A DNA stretch of 64,000 bases, taken from Dioscorea cayenensis subsp. rotundata. Taxonomy: Eukaryota > Streptophyta > Magnoliopsida > Dioscoreales > Dioscoreaceae. The translations under genes and the position numbers were made by a program. Under the pieces are notes generated by a model. The model searched no databases and was not told the DNA's origin. It saw nothing but the letters and a program-made list of their open reading frames with translations. Shown in pieces: positions 48,701-61,800 of the stretch. The stretch spans positions 6,049,501-6,113,500 of the forward strand of contig NC_052474.1 of assembly GCF_009730915.1 (NCBI RefSeq), written 5' to 3'. Every line of letters starts with the position of its first letter. Within the stretch, counting starts at the first letter, position 1.

Positions 48701-51700
48701 CCTCTTTATACTTTTTGAATATCTGGAATGTTAGGACAAACATCTCATGCCTGATATACCTCCAATAGCGTTTTCTTTCTTTATTTTTATTTTTATTTTT
48801 TACTATTCAACACACACAACTTGGATTTTTTGTGCAATTGCTTCTTCTTTTGATTTACTTTGCTATGAAATATTAAAAGCGTACAAAGCGATTCACCTCT
48901 TCTTGGATTTTTTGTGCAATTGGTTCTTCATTTTCTTTTAATTTAGTTTGCTATGAAAGACTAAAAGGGTACAAAGCGATTCATCCAATTTTGTGCTGTA
49001 CAGGTTATTGAAGATGATCCTGAATACTGGGAAGGCATATCCTCAGCTCTTGCTGTTGGCTGGCTTGATGTTGTTGTATGTGCTTTAATGTATTTTCCTG
49101 AGAGGCTTTCTTCTCTTCTAGCCTCCTTACTAAAACATATTCTCTTAGTTTTGTTTTAACCTGAAAATTGGTGTTCATATATCCAGGTGAAATTGTTGAG
49201 ATTACATGGATCTTATCAATTGGATCAACTAGGCAATCGTGAGGTTTGTGAGCAAGCAACTAAAATTTTAGTTTCATGTTTCATGTGTGGAGGCCTCAGA
49301 AATTTATTAGAAATCTGAGGGTACAACACACAGTTTAATAAAAGCATCATTAAGGTTTGTTGAGTGTAAATGGCTCTAATTACCAAATCTCCCATCTTGT
49401 TACGCTTTTATCTTTCATACTACTGTTTGCTTGTAGAACATGGTCCATCTGCACCACAATCCACAATCTAGATTTTATTTTAATCCAAGTTGGGTATAGA
49501 TCTTCTAAATATGGCTCCTTGGTTTTGAACCTTGAGAGCCCCTGTGGGCTATAAAAAGTACTGCTTGGATATATACTCTAGCTTTTAACTCTGGATCCCT
49601 CTTAAAAGTGAAAATGAGGGGGTGCCTGGCCTATCTCAATTTGAAATATATTGATTCTGACAGACTCCAAATCGTAGGACAAGCTCATTCTGGTTGGGCA
49701 CATAGTGGATTTCGAAAAAGCAATTGGATGGCTTTGATTAAGTTGTTATGTAATGTCAGGCAAAGTGTAAAATTCTTTAATTGTTTTCTAATTTAGTGGT
49801 TTGGTTTGTATAGACAGAAAACGGTCTGGTGGAGGCAGTTGCTGTCCTTGTCTCAACAATGCCACGTGATGCGAGCTGATTTACCCACTGGAAAGTTAGG
49901 CCAATGCTGTAAAACTAAGCCAGATTTTGTCAAGGTATTACCGCTTGTTATTTATCAATATGGGCACTATTTATTTAGTGAAATATTGTGAGATATCTGC
50001 TATCAGGCTTGGGAGAAATGGCGTGGTCATATCACGAAACTGGAATGTAGTGCATTTTGGGTTCAATGTGGTCACCGCCAAACTCGAGAGGGCTTGAGAA
50101 ATTTGCTACAGATAATGTTGGGAAACATTAAGAATCTGACCACATCAACTTGCCATTGGATGGAGTTGTATATATCTCACTTTCTTTTTATAAGGCCATT
50201 CTCAACGGTTAGCTTCTATTTTATTTTGCCCTCCTTTCTACTGATGCTGTATGCGGGTGAACTTTATTGTGCATGCTGATCTTCATGTTGAAAGTTTTTT
50301 TTTTTTTGTTAATAATTATTTATCAGGGTTTGGAAGGGATGCACAGCTTAGCCCAGAAGTGCATGCAGTTGAAACCGTCCTCCAACTCTAGTGGTTTAAT
50401 AGGTGTTTTTATGGGCATTCTTGGAGGGAACACTGAAGTAAGATGAGCTTACAGTCTTATTTTAATTTTAATTTTTTATTTTTGGAAGAAAGATGCTTAT
50501 TTATCAATTGGCATGCACATTTATTTGTTTATTTATTTTATCTTTTGTGATTTTATTTATTTCCATTCTTTTAGGTTGTTTTAGCTGAATGCTCGAAAGC
50601 ATTTGGACCTTGGTGAGTCAGGAACCTACAGGAAAACCTCTGGCTTTTTGTGAGATTAGTTCTGTCCATGTCCTTGATCAATGCTATCTTTTATAATCAC
50701 CTGATTTTTTGGTTCAAGCAGGATGGTTGCGCATGCCATGGAGTTGTTGACAGCTACTGATGATCAGGCTGACATTTTGTTGCATGAAGAGAGGTATAAT
50801 TTGGGGGGTATCAGCATGGAAGAACTCCATCGGCTTGTTTATGCCCAAGTTTTATCTTCTCATCCTCTGACCTGGCAAGTAAGTTCCAATCAATGATATT
50901 AGCATGAGCTTACTATTTCTGGTTGGCTTTGTTGTTTTGAGGTTGTATGTGCTGTATAAATTACACTTCAGTTAGATCACTCACTTCTGGCTTTGCTTTC
51001 TCCCGAAAACCATGCAGTTAGATCACTTACATTTTTGGCTTGATCATGAGCTTGTGTAAATTAAGTTTAACCATTTTACTGGATTATGGATGGTGCTAAT
51101 TCTGACATTCATTCATGAAGGCCAAGGCTTTAACTTCTGATTTTGCTGTGGTCTCCTTATGAATCTTTGTTCAACTGTCTGACTTTGCACTTTCATCTTG
51201 TTTCCCATGCCTCGCTACACTGCATACTACTTATCAGAAAAATTATTATTTATTTTGTGTTAAGTTAGAATGGTACACTGCAATGAGTGAAGTTATCTTG
51301 TAGTTTCTGTATGTTGCCTTTGCTGGCAGGTGACATATTGTGGTTAAAGTTTAGTTGTTTTAAATTATTTTGGAGGGAGAACTTTTTGTATGAAGTTGGT
51401 CAAACATTTAACTTATTAATACTTATAAAAATAAATTTAAATTAATTTTTTAAATTATTATAAAAAATAATTATTAATAATGAATTTTAAATAAATAAAT
51501 TTATTTAAGAAGTAATGGTTATACTTGGGGTGTTTGGTTGGAGTTTTTGGAATTACTCGGAATAACCTCCAAGCAAGCATACCCATAAAGTACTTTTTAG
51601 ATTATAACTAAAACTATATTTTGTGCTTATTTTGTAGATTGCACCAACATACTTGGCATCATGCTCAAAGCAAGGATTAGGCTTGTTGGAGGTTCTGTTG

Positions 51701-54576
51701 TACAGGCAGTCTGTTCACAATCTTCGAGTAACTCTGAAGGTGATAGTCTACAGAGCTTTTAGTAAAAGCTTTTTTTGGTCTTCTTGTTCCAGTTGTACCA
51801 GCTTCTATTTCTTTAATTGCAGTTCACCCATACTTGCTCTCTCATATTCTGTGTAGAACTTGGAAATCTGCCGCTTATATGAACTGGAAAATATGAGTGC
51901 GTGCATTATGAAGGTACTTAAAATCTTTCAAGCATCTGTTAGTGCTGTGGTTGCTGATCGTAATTTGTGACTAATGACATGATGAAGTAATCAAAATAGT
52001 TGAACTATGCTCTTTATGTCATGGAGTTGGCTTTGGGGAAATTATCAATCAAATTAAGGTTCTGTGACTAAGTTATTTTTGAAAAATCAGAACTCTATTT
52101 GATGCATGTTTTATTCAAATTTAACAGATTGCTGGTGTGTATTACTGGAAACATGGTAGGAGAGGTTCTGGAATCCACTGGCTTCAGCAGGCTCATGATG
52201 AAGTTAGACTTAATAGGATTGCCCAACAGCTGTTTGAATGTATTGGGAAATCGATATCAGATGATAGTTTCAAGGTGCAATATTTTATCATTCAGAGTAT
52301 ATGGCACTTTATGATCAATATCATAAATGAACAAGCTATGCTTAAGAATTCTGGTTTGGGCTTCTGCTAGTTTACTCTGGTTGATTGACGGTTGAAGTCT
52401 GTGTTGTTTGCACTGTAGCAATGGGAAGGATTAATTGAGCTGCTTGGGTCAGAAGTTGGAACTGCAGGAGGACTTGAATTTCTTCACAAGTACTTATTTC
52501 AGCATTCATTTTATTTCATCTTTTAGCTTGGTATTCTTATGTTTGCGGTAAGTCCATAAGTTTGTGCATGACAGATATCGGGATTTCAAGAGATCTCTTC
52601 AGCTGGTGCATGATAAAAAAGCTGCTGATGCTGCCCGGCAGACAGTGGAATCACTTGTGCAGGTTTGGTCTGATAACTCACTATATCTGAGCAATTATAT
52701 TGGTGAATTTGTTTGTGTTCATATTTCTTGTTTCTTAAATTAAAGCTACAAAGTTTTCAACTTTTCCACCGTATTTCTTGAGTTTATCAAATGTTGTGTC
52801 TCTTGGTTGTTATACTAAATACAACACTATGATTGGGTCCATGATCCAAAGTTTTGTTGCATGTACATGCTCTTGTATTGGACTACAAGGCAACATTCAG
52901 TCATCGATAAGAGTTTACTGTAGCAATACATGTTTGACATTCTGTTTCACCACTAACACGGCGATTGAAGTTTGTCTGATGTGTGATGTTTTTCTTACCA
53001 TCCATCTCTTAGCTTTTTTCCCTATTCCTTTTTGCATACTATAGGCAGCTTGCTGCTGTTTGCAAGAGAAAGCAAAATGATTCTCTTATCGGAGGATTTT
53101 TAAGACCTTTTTTAATTATTTTTTATGCTACAATCTGAATAACTTGATTGATTCCATGTCTTTCACATGCAGCTTATGAGAAGTCCATCTACACCAAGAC
53201 GTTTCTGGCTTCCTTTGCTGCATGATTCTGTAAGAAATGATTACTTTAATTGTTTGGCATGTTAGTAGTCTGTGTATACAATTTGGGTACAGCAATTTCT
53301 AATTTGCATGCTAGATGCCATATTCACTGACAAACTGACAAATCTTTTATATGCATATAGGTAGGAGGCATTACTCTTGGTTGTACATGTAAACTGTTGC
53401 TTATGAGTTATGAGTCCATGCCATTGTTAAACTCTTGTTCATGGATTTCAGAAACTAAACTCAGGAGAACTCACATTGCATCGTACCTAGCAAAATATTA
53501 CATTTCATGCTACCATATCCATATGAATAAACCTAAAAATGTCTTATACGCCTAGGTATAGCAATTATTATTTGTTGTTTAGATGGTATCTTTACTACTG
53601 GATTTTTTTTTTTATATTCATATAACTAGGGAAAACGTTGGTTTTGCATTTATGTGTAAAATATTGCTTGAGTTATGAGGTCATGCTAATGTTAAAACCA
53701 TATACAGAAACTTAGGAGCACTCATATTGCATCAAAACTGCTAAAATATTTCATCCCAACATTGCCTTTTTAAAACATTCGGACACATCGTTCTCTGAAA
53801 CTAAAATCATTGCAGCCATTTCAATGAGGCGTTATAAACTTAGTGAGAACAACCTACTCCAATTGCACATTAGGCTCCCTTGGTGAACTTTTAAATTTTT
53901 TACAGATCAGTCTTGAATATTTTTGTATGAACATAATGCCATCTGAATTATCTGAACTAATTTGGTAACCTATTTCAGTTTTCACTGTCAATTGATAATC
54001 TAGAATCACTAAATGTGCTCAGATTCAGCTGCATGGAAATCTTTATAATTTAATAACCGTATGCTACAGTTGCATCAATAGTCTGAAACATCCGTAATAC
54101 CAAAACAATCTCAACAATTCAGATCGCTAAACTTAAAAAAGACGCATCTGCTATCACTTGTCATTGGCACACATCTATGTTTTGCTTTGAGGAACTCTTA
54201 ATATATATGTGTCGTGAGTACTTGTGTTTCAAAGACTTAAATGAGCTTACATATTTGCAAATGAAGCAGAACCATCAGATTGAAATTATCTAGTTGTTAC
54301 TTTGATGAGTTTTCCTTCTCACAAGTTAACAACGATCCAAATTTCGATTGGTTTTTAATAATTGGGCCATGCTTCCAGGTTCACTTACTCAACTGGCGTG
54401 GTCAGGCCCTGCTTAATGTTTCTGAAACAAACTTGTTACTAAGCAAACTGCAGGAATTATCCATGGCTAAGCTGCATCCAGATTTTTCTAATTTTGACCT
54501 TCCAGCTCAGGCCCTTGCCACTGTCCGACTGGCCCTTGCGGCAAATCTTAAACAAGCTATTCTTGAAGAAAGCTGA
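45788..54576 (+). CDS. NUP85: Nucleoporin NUP85 homologue (single-base frameshift in exon 7)
   Basis: Eighteen exons: 45788-46176, 47883-47985, 48325-48435, 48572-48655, 49004-49075, 49187-49243, 49814-49934, 50007-50207, 50327-50437, 50575-50612, 50722-50878, 51638-51739, 51857-51913, 52128-52274, 52419-52489, 52575-52662, 53173-53229, 54379-54576. Phase holds throughout except for one surplus G at 49868, between MPR and MRADLPTGK. Without it the product is 720 aa, as in Arabidopsis NUP85 (about 716). Family segments include PVVYPIRHGINPPLFRV, VIEDDPEYWEGISSALAVGW, LECSAFWVQCGHRQTREGL, and the C-terminal NLLLSKLQELSMAKLHPDF with VRLALAANLKQAILEE. NUP85 is a helical-solenoid scaffold protein of the NUP107-160 (Y) complex on both faces of the pore. 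All splice sites are canonical. The frameshift may be an assembly error. Confidence 0.92.
47340..47520 (-). mobile_element. LINE reverse-transcriptase fragment in NUP85 intron 1
   Basis: On the minus strand the translation contains KRKGALLRLDIEKAF at about 47393-47435, which matches the conserved LINE reverse-transcriptase block (LxLDxEKAYD). The flanking translation is degraded with stops. The fragment lies antisense in the 1.7 kb first intron of NUP85. Its ends could not be placed. Confidence 0.5.
53361..53760. repeat. Diverged tandem duplication in NUP85 intron 17
   Basis: A block with tgagttatgagtccatgc ... gttaaa ... cattgcatc at about 53398 recurs as gagttatgaggtcatgc ... gttaaa ... 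cattgcatc... at about 53664. The offset is about 266 bp. It accounts for part of the length of this 1.15 kb intron. No function is evident. Confidence 0.5.
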
Positions 54577-55577
54577 CTTGTTTTGAGCTAAATATCCAGC
54601 AATTGAACTCATCTCCAACATGTTTCAATTCTTCGTCTTCTGTGATGATTTTAAAGATCAGAAGGTAACTTACTAGCATTTTTCATCCTTTGCCCAACAG
54701 GCCAACACTGAGCATTAGGACATGTTTATGTGTTCATTTATATGGAATTTTCTCTCATTTTACTGCTTATGAGCAATATTTATTCCAAATGGGGAAGTCA
54801 TAAACCTTTCAGTCGGCCTTTTGGCTGATTAAATATCTAGGAAATTTGCGCAAATGTCCTTGCAAAACCCTGTAATTGTATTTATAATTATTGTTAAACC
54901 ATTTGGACAATCTGTCTCCATCTTGTATAAGTTTGTAATTCCAAATTTTATTTTAATAAATGTTTTCCTTTAGGAGATGTTTGAAGTTTTTGACAACGGA
55001 ATTTCCTTAGCATACATTACCTTGTGGGGCTACCGATGCAGGAATCATAAATTTTGTACTGTTGTACGGCCAATTATAGACTTTTATATGGATATAAACA
55101 CTCAAAAGATCTCCAACTACTTTTGTGTTTGTAGTTGGATGATTTTTAGTACAATTGATTTAAAACATAATCAACTCGATTAATGACCCAAATCCTAAAA
55201 TAATGACTTAAGCAAAGGTCCATCAAAATTTTGTGGAAACAGTAAACACTATATGGTGCTTGAACTCACCAATTTGCCAATGCGGGAAGATTAATTTAAT
55301 AATATTTTAGTATCTCAATTTATCAACTTTATTTATATTAATCCTCCATCCAACTAACCTATATTATTTTATGATCAAAATTAGTTTATAGTCTGTAATT
55401 TTATGAAATTATATATACACATAATTATACATATTTTTACAGGATTATATATATATATATATATATATTTTTAAATAAATTTCCCATAACTAATAAATAA
55501 GACCCCAGACCATGAATTTTATCACTTTCATGAACCCAACTACTAATTCCACATGAAACTTTACCTTCTGAATTCTC
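54577..55577. other. Spacer between NUP85 and STT3
   Basis: NUP85 3' UTR and AT-rich DNA. An (AT)n run lies at 55446-55469. No gene seen. Confidence 0.5.
55446..55469. repeat. (AT)n microsatellite
   Basis: About twelve AT units in the STT3 upstream region. Confidence 0.9.
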
Positions 55578-55700
55578 ATTGGCTGAACCCATGTCCAAAC
55601 ACGTCATTCATGCAATAGCAGTGTTCCACGTTTCTCAATCCCCAGGAACAAATCGGTTCGGTTTGGTTTTATTCATCCCGGTTCGAACCGGTCCGGTTCA
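55578..55700 (+). promoter_or_regulatory. Candidate STT3 promoter elements
   Basis: An attgg (55578-55582) is followed by acacgtca (55599-55606), whose reverse complement TGACGTGT resembles the TGACGTGR core bound by bZIP factors of the ER unfolded-protein response. A ccacgt follows at about 55626. A near-palindrome gaaccggtccggttc lies about 120 bp before the start codon. Spacing does not match the strict ERSE consensus, so regulation by ER stress is only inferred. Confidence 0.3.
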
Positions 55701-55805
55701 ATTGTCTTTCGAAAACCCCTACATAAGTCTTCGTCTTCGCATCTCGATCTCTCAGCCTCTTCTCCTCTTCGTCCTCCTCCCCATCGCCCTCGATCTCCGC
55801 CAGCA

Positions 55806-58800
55806 ATGGCGGCCTCGCCGGAGCCTACGCCCTCAGTAAACCTCCGGAGCGCCTTCGGTGGTGTCTTCGGCTTCCTTATCCTCGTGCTCATTGGGGTACT
55901 CGCATTCTCGATCCGGATCTTCTCCGTAAGTCTCCCTCACGCCTCCCTTCCTTTCCCATCGATTATTGATCTGATCTATTGTTATTCGAGCTTTACTGGA
56001 CTCATGTTTCTCGATTTCTTGCTGCTTGTGGGTGGATTTGTCTAGGTCATCAAGTATGAGAGCGTGATTCATGAATTTGATCCGTACTTCAATTATAGAG
56101 TCACTCAGGTTCGGTCCTTTTCATGTTCTCTTTTGATTTTCTGTTTTTTTATTGGTTATTACAATGTTTGTTTCAGATTTTTTTTTTTTATGGTTAGATT
56201 GGTTTATTTCTTGTGATAGGTCGAAAATTTGAGTTTGACTATTGACTGGATAATATGTTCGTTATGAATTTTAAGCTGTGATGATTTATTGCCAAACGTG
56301 GTCACTGTTTGTCGTTCTTAAATGAAAATGTATGTATGAAATGCTGTAGCAAATGAAAGAGTTAAATTGAACCTCAAAATAATATGCATATTGCTTTACT
56401 TGGAGCTAGGATGAATTTTAAATTCTTGTGCAATCTTTTCTTTAAAGCTGAATGGGGATATTTGATTTTAAGTTTTGAATAAACCAGAGTGCATAGCTAA
56501 CAATCGCTGAGGCTGGACAAGGATTGATGATCATTAATTGTTATTTCCCAGCTAGCCTCACTGTCTTTACGATGCTCTGTTTTGTCCAATACATTCTATC
56601 TGATGAAAATTTCGTATCTTACAGTTTCTTTCAAAGAACGGAATTTATGACTTCTGGAACTGGTTTGATGATCGGACATGGTACTGAATTTTTACATGTC
56701 CAATTTTAGTAATTCCATAGGTAATAATAGATGAAGAAGTTTGAAATGATGAAGTGGTTGGTTGTATAAGGTACCCTCTTGGTCGTGTTATTGGTGGAAC
56801 CGTTTATCCTGGGCTGACACTGACTGCAGGCTCGATGTGGTGGTATGTTCTTCAGTTGTTTTACTATGTTGACCTCTGCACGTTTTTATGCATACCATTG
56901 TCAGGGTAAAAGCCACTGAAAGTCTTAATTTCTTAATACAGGATATTAAATTCTTTAAACATTCCTCTATCAGTGGAGACTGTCTGTGTATTTACTGCAC
57001 CAGTGTTTTCGGCTAATGCAGCTTGGGCTACATACCTCCTGACAAAGGTGAGCATCTTTGGTATAAAATAGTACAGTTTTTTTTTTATCATTTTGTAGCT
57101 AATGTTTTATTTGTATTTGTTACAGGAAGTAAAGGGTACTGGAGCTGGATTGACGGCAGCTGCTCTTTTGGCAATGGTAACTAATTTCTCTAGCTAGGTG
57201 CTCATGCAAATAAAACCTTTGAGATATCTTATTACTTTTTTTTATATTTGTTATTGAGATAAGTCTCTTTGTCTGGGTGTTATATGATTGTGATGATTGT
57301 GCTATTCTTGTTGGGCACTTCCTGGGAGAAAATCAATCTAAAAGCATCACGCAACCATTTTTAAATTTTTGCATGTGTGGTCATACTTGATTTTTGGTTC
57401 ATTTGTGTCAGACAGGTAGCAAGCAAAGATTCATTGGAACATTATGAAGTCTTGGTGAAGTGTATGATCATTTAATTTTATTCTCTTACCATCCATAGCA
57501 AAGTCAAAGGCTTGATCAGACAATCTTTGCCACAGATTAACTGAATAGTTAATGAAACTCTAAAACTCCTATTTAGCTTTTAAGAATCCTGATCATAACA
57601 AAATTTAAAGCTGATGTAAGCATGGCATGCTGTCCAACTGATAATATGGGATATATGCAAATGAAGTAGAAGACGATCTTGGACTGCTTAGGTTCTTAAC
57701 CTTTTGCTTATTACTACTAATATCTTGGTGACATGCTATGTTTGAATTAGTCTAGAGGCCGTATGAAACATATTATTGGCACCAGTCTGGTTTGTTTCGT
57801 GGCTATGCTATCCTTGTGTTATATGCTAGTCTTTATAGAGGATGTGGCTATAGAAATCCGTCAGAGCATATCAAGTTGAAATTTGCTTTTCTTTTCTTTA
57901 TACAGGTTCCTTCGTATATATCCAGATCTGTGGCTGGCAGCTATGATAATGAGGCTGTAGCAATATTTGCTTTGATCTTCACATTTTATCTGTACATAAA
58001 GGTGAGACTGTACTCAGCCTGTTTTGAAATAAAACAACATTAGTTTCCTGAAGTACTGATGTGCAGACTTATTCTGAGCTAAGGAGAAATTAATTATGTT
58101 ACTTGCAATCTCATGATTGTCATAAATTACATGCAGACACTGAACACAGGATCACTCTTTTATGCTACACTGAATGCTCTAGCATACTTTTACATGGTTA
58201 GTTAAATATTTCAAAGTTCTTTTTCTTCCTTTCTGGTAGTTGTGCTTTTGTTATGCTTTTCTTTTCCAGGTATGTTCTTGGGGAGGCTACACATTCATAA
58301 TAAATCTCATTCCAATGCATGTCCTCCTGTGTATAGTTACTGGTCGCTACTCGTCACGCTTATACATTGCCTATGCTCCTCTTGTAAGTGTTTGTGTTTC
58401 TCAAAAAGTTTGCACACCTCTTGTGATTATATCATTGAAATAAAATTGCATCTAACTGTTGTTATTTGGTTACATTTTTACCCTTTGTAATGTTTTTGAA
58501 CTTATTCTAATATTTTGTATTCTCTTTCTGTGAATGCTTTGTTTTCCCTAAATTTGGACCCTTGTTGATGCAGGTTGTCTTGGGAACTCTTCTAGCCTCT
58601 TTGGTGCCTGTAGTTGGTTTCAATGCTGTGATGACATCTGAGCATTTTGCTTCATTTTTGGTCCGTTTAGCAAACCAATTTTTTTATTTACTTGAATATT
58701 ACTGCATGATTGGTTGTATCATATTTTTTGCAATCATGCTGATCTTTTTATTTTTATTTTTAATCTGCAGTAACTTGTCTATAAATTATCTTTGCCATAT

Positions 58801-61800
58801 GAGACTGCATGTGACATTCTAACATAGCCACTGTTGCATGGACATCAACAGAGGGTTCAGTCCATGTGCTTGTAATAAATCTTTGACAACGGAAGTTGGA
58901 TGGAATATATGATGTAGAAATATCTCGGAGCATATCTTTGTGTCATGTTCCATTTGTATGCTAGATGCTAATATGGTACTGCACTGTTTTTAGAAGGCAA
59001 CATATTTGTAACATGGAAACTGGTAATTAAGATAGATAAGGTAAAACTCTGCTAAACCCTCTTCTCGGTCCATTTTAAAAAGTTCCTCCTGTATTAGTTG
59101 ATAATTTGAAATAGCCAAACATGTGAAACTTAACATCTAAAATCAATTTGTACAAATAATCTCCTTTTCTAGAAAAGTAAAGAAGTGAATTAAAAGCTAT
59201 CATTAGTAATTATCGTTTTCTTGATTTTCTAGCATCATCGACCTTCTACTTTTTGATATCCTAGGTACATGCAAGACTTTTCTTTTCAATCATTCTGCTA
59301 GTGGCATCATTTGCGTATGATTTACTGACCCACTGAGTTGGTTCTGTCCTGGTCAACTCATTCAGTTTACGCTTAGCTATGCAATATTCTCTCTTTTTAC
59401 TAATCCTCTCTAATACCTGCAGGTATTTATTATTATCAATGTGGTGGCTATTGTTTATTATATTAAAGGATTACTCTCCCCAAAAATGTTTAAGGTGGCT
59501 GTGGCACTTGTTCTGACAATTGGCATGTGAGCTTCCTCCCACTTAAAGCTGTTGGTTCTATTCATTAAGAAGTTAATGAATTAGCAAGGGCATGTAGTCC
59601 TTTCCCCTGCAGTAGCTCTCTTCCTGAGACTTCTTACTAAATAATGCTAAAAACTTATGAGCAAACAAATCTCCCTGATTTAGAATTATCACTTTTTTTC
59701 TTTAGCTAGTGTTGATTGAATAACCTTCTATTTTCGTGCGCTTATTATATTCTAATCAATTTTTTCTTTTTCTTTTTTTGCTTTCAGTTCTGTTTGTGTT
59801 GTTGTTATCGGTATTCTTGTAGCATTGGTGGCATCTAGCCCAACAAAAGGATGGAGTGGACGCAGTTTAAGTCTTCTTGATCCGTAAGTTGTTCTTCAGT
59901 TCTCCCCAACCTTTTTTCGCTTTGCAGGAGACCCCAAATTTGGTATTATTAGTTTTCATGGCATTTTAGAGGCCATCAATGTTGATTAACTTCATTTCAA
60001 TTGCCCTTAAACTCCATTATGCGCATATCAATAAACATTATACATCCATAAGCTTTAGAAATATGCTAGGGTCCAAAGCCTTTGAAAAGTCTTTGATATT
60101 GTGAAAATTGACCGAGGATGAAGATTTTCTTAGTTTTTAAAGCAATGGAAAATAAACTCCTGGTCTTGTTGGAGATTACCTTGCTAAGATGGCTGAGATG
60201 AACCTAATGCAAATATGACAGGCCTAAAGCAAGAAGCCTGTGGGACATAATTCAACCAGCACCATCCTAGACATAATTCAACCTACTTGCTAAATTTCAT
60301 TTTATAGTCACTGTCATGCAGTCTCATCAATAATAAACTCATTGTATATGCACACGCGAATGTTTGGAGTGACTTCATGTTTCAAGGATTGTAATTCATG
60401 CTAAGTTTTGAATATTACATGTTAGTGGTGAGTTTGCGTAGCACATGCATGTATTCCAGTGGTGGTCTGATGCATCATCTTCCTGGGGATGGATCGTGCA
60501 ACTTTTTTATTCAATGTTCTTGCTGAACATCCTCTATTGAGAATCTCCAACTGGTGTCATCGTTGTATTGATAATGAACTATCTCAACTGAAATATTTCT
60601 TTTTAAAACTAATGTTCATATTCATGTTTTTCATTAGCTATTAGACGTAATATAGAAGCTTGATCTTTTGTTCATTCACAGAACTTATGCAAGCAAGTAT
60701 ATACCGATCATCGCCAGTGTTAGTGAACATCAACCACCAACTTGGCCATCGTATTTCATGGATATCAATGTTTTAGCGTTCCTTGTTCCAGCTGGAATTA
60801 TTGTAAGCAACATCTAACCCATATTTTGTATTTTGCATTGGGTTTTCAATGAACCAGGCAGCTTTGCTAAGGTTTGCCAGTGGCAGTCCTATTTGTTCAA
60901 CATCTTTCTTGTCGTGCCCTATTATTCATTTTTTTAAAAAAGAAACCTATACTACCTTCACCCTACTAAAACTACAAACCAAGCCCTGGGTTATATTTTC
61001 TCAGCCCAAGGTTGGTATGCTTTTTGGCTGCATTCCAAGCCATATTGGTCTGTACATTGAAGCCCCTGGTCTTTGGGTTCTCTTGATGCTTCTCCTGAAT
61101 GGGAAATATGTAGACATCTATATATATTATGATCTTCAATCCAAACTTCTAGTGCATGCCATGCTTCTTGAAATTTAGATCTAATTACCACTCTTCTAAA
61201 CTGTTGTGCAGGCTTGCTTTTTGCCACTATCTGATGCTAGCTCATTCATGATCTTGTATATAGTGACATCTGTCTATTTTTCTGGAGTAATGGTGAGAGA
61301 CTAACTGTGAAAATTAAGTTGGACTGTTTATCTTATTGTACTTTTCTCTCTGACTTTGTGCTATTTCAATAAAATATAAAAAAAAACAACAGGTTCGCCT
61401 TATGCTTGTGCTAGCTCCTGCTGCTTGTATTATGTCTGGAATTGCTCTTTCTGAGGCCTTCAGTGTATTCACTCGGTCAATTAAATTTCAGCTGCTCAAA
61501 CCCATTGAAACCAATTCTTCCGGTGTATGTGTTTGTTGCCTCTTTCTACATTATTTTTATGTTCTTTTTTATGGTTCATGTTTCAGCTTTCTCTTACATG
61601 GTAGCTTTGATATGATTATGAAGGCAGAAGATGCCAGTTCTGGGAGTTCTACTTCAGAAAATGATACAAAGAAGGCAGACAAACAAGTCCCCACTATCAA
61701 AGCTGAAGAGGGATTGAGAGAAAGACCATCAAAAAAGAACCGGAAGAAGGAAAAGGAAACTGTGGAGAAGGTTCCTAAGGAAAGGGAAGCCACTGAGAAA

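Noticed and set aside
51527..51540. Harbinger-like end ggggtgtttggttg in NUP85 intron 11
   Set aside because: No inverted partner or target duplication was found nearby.
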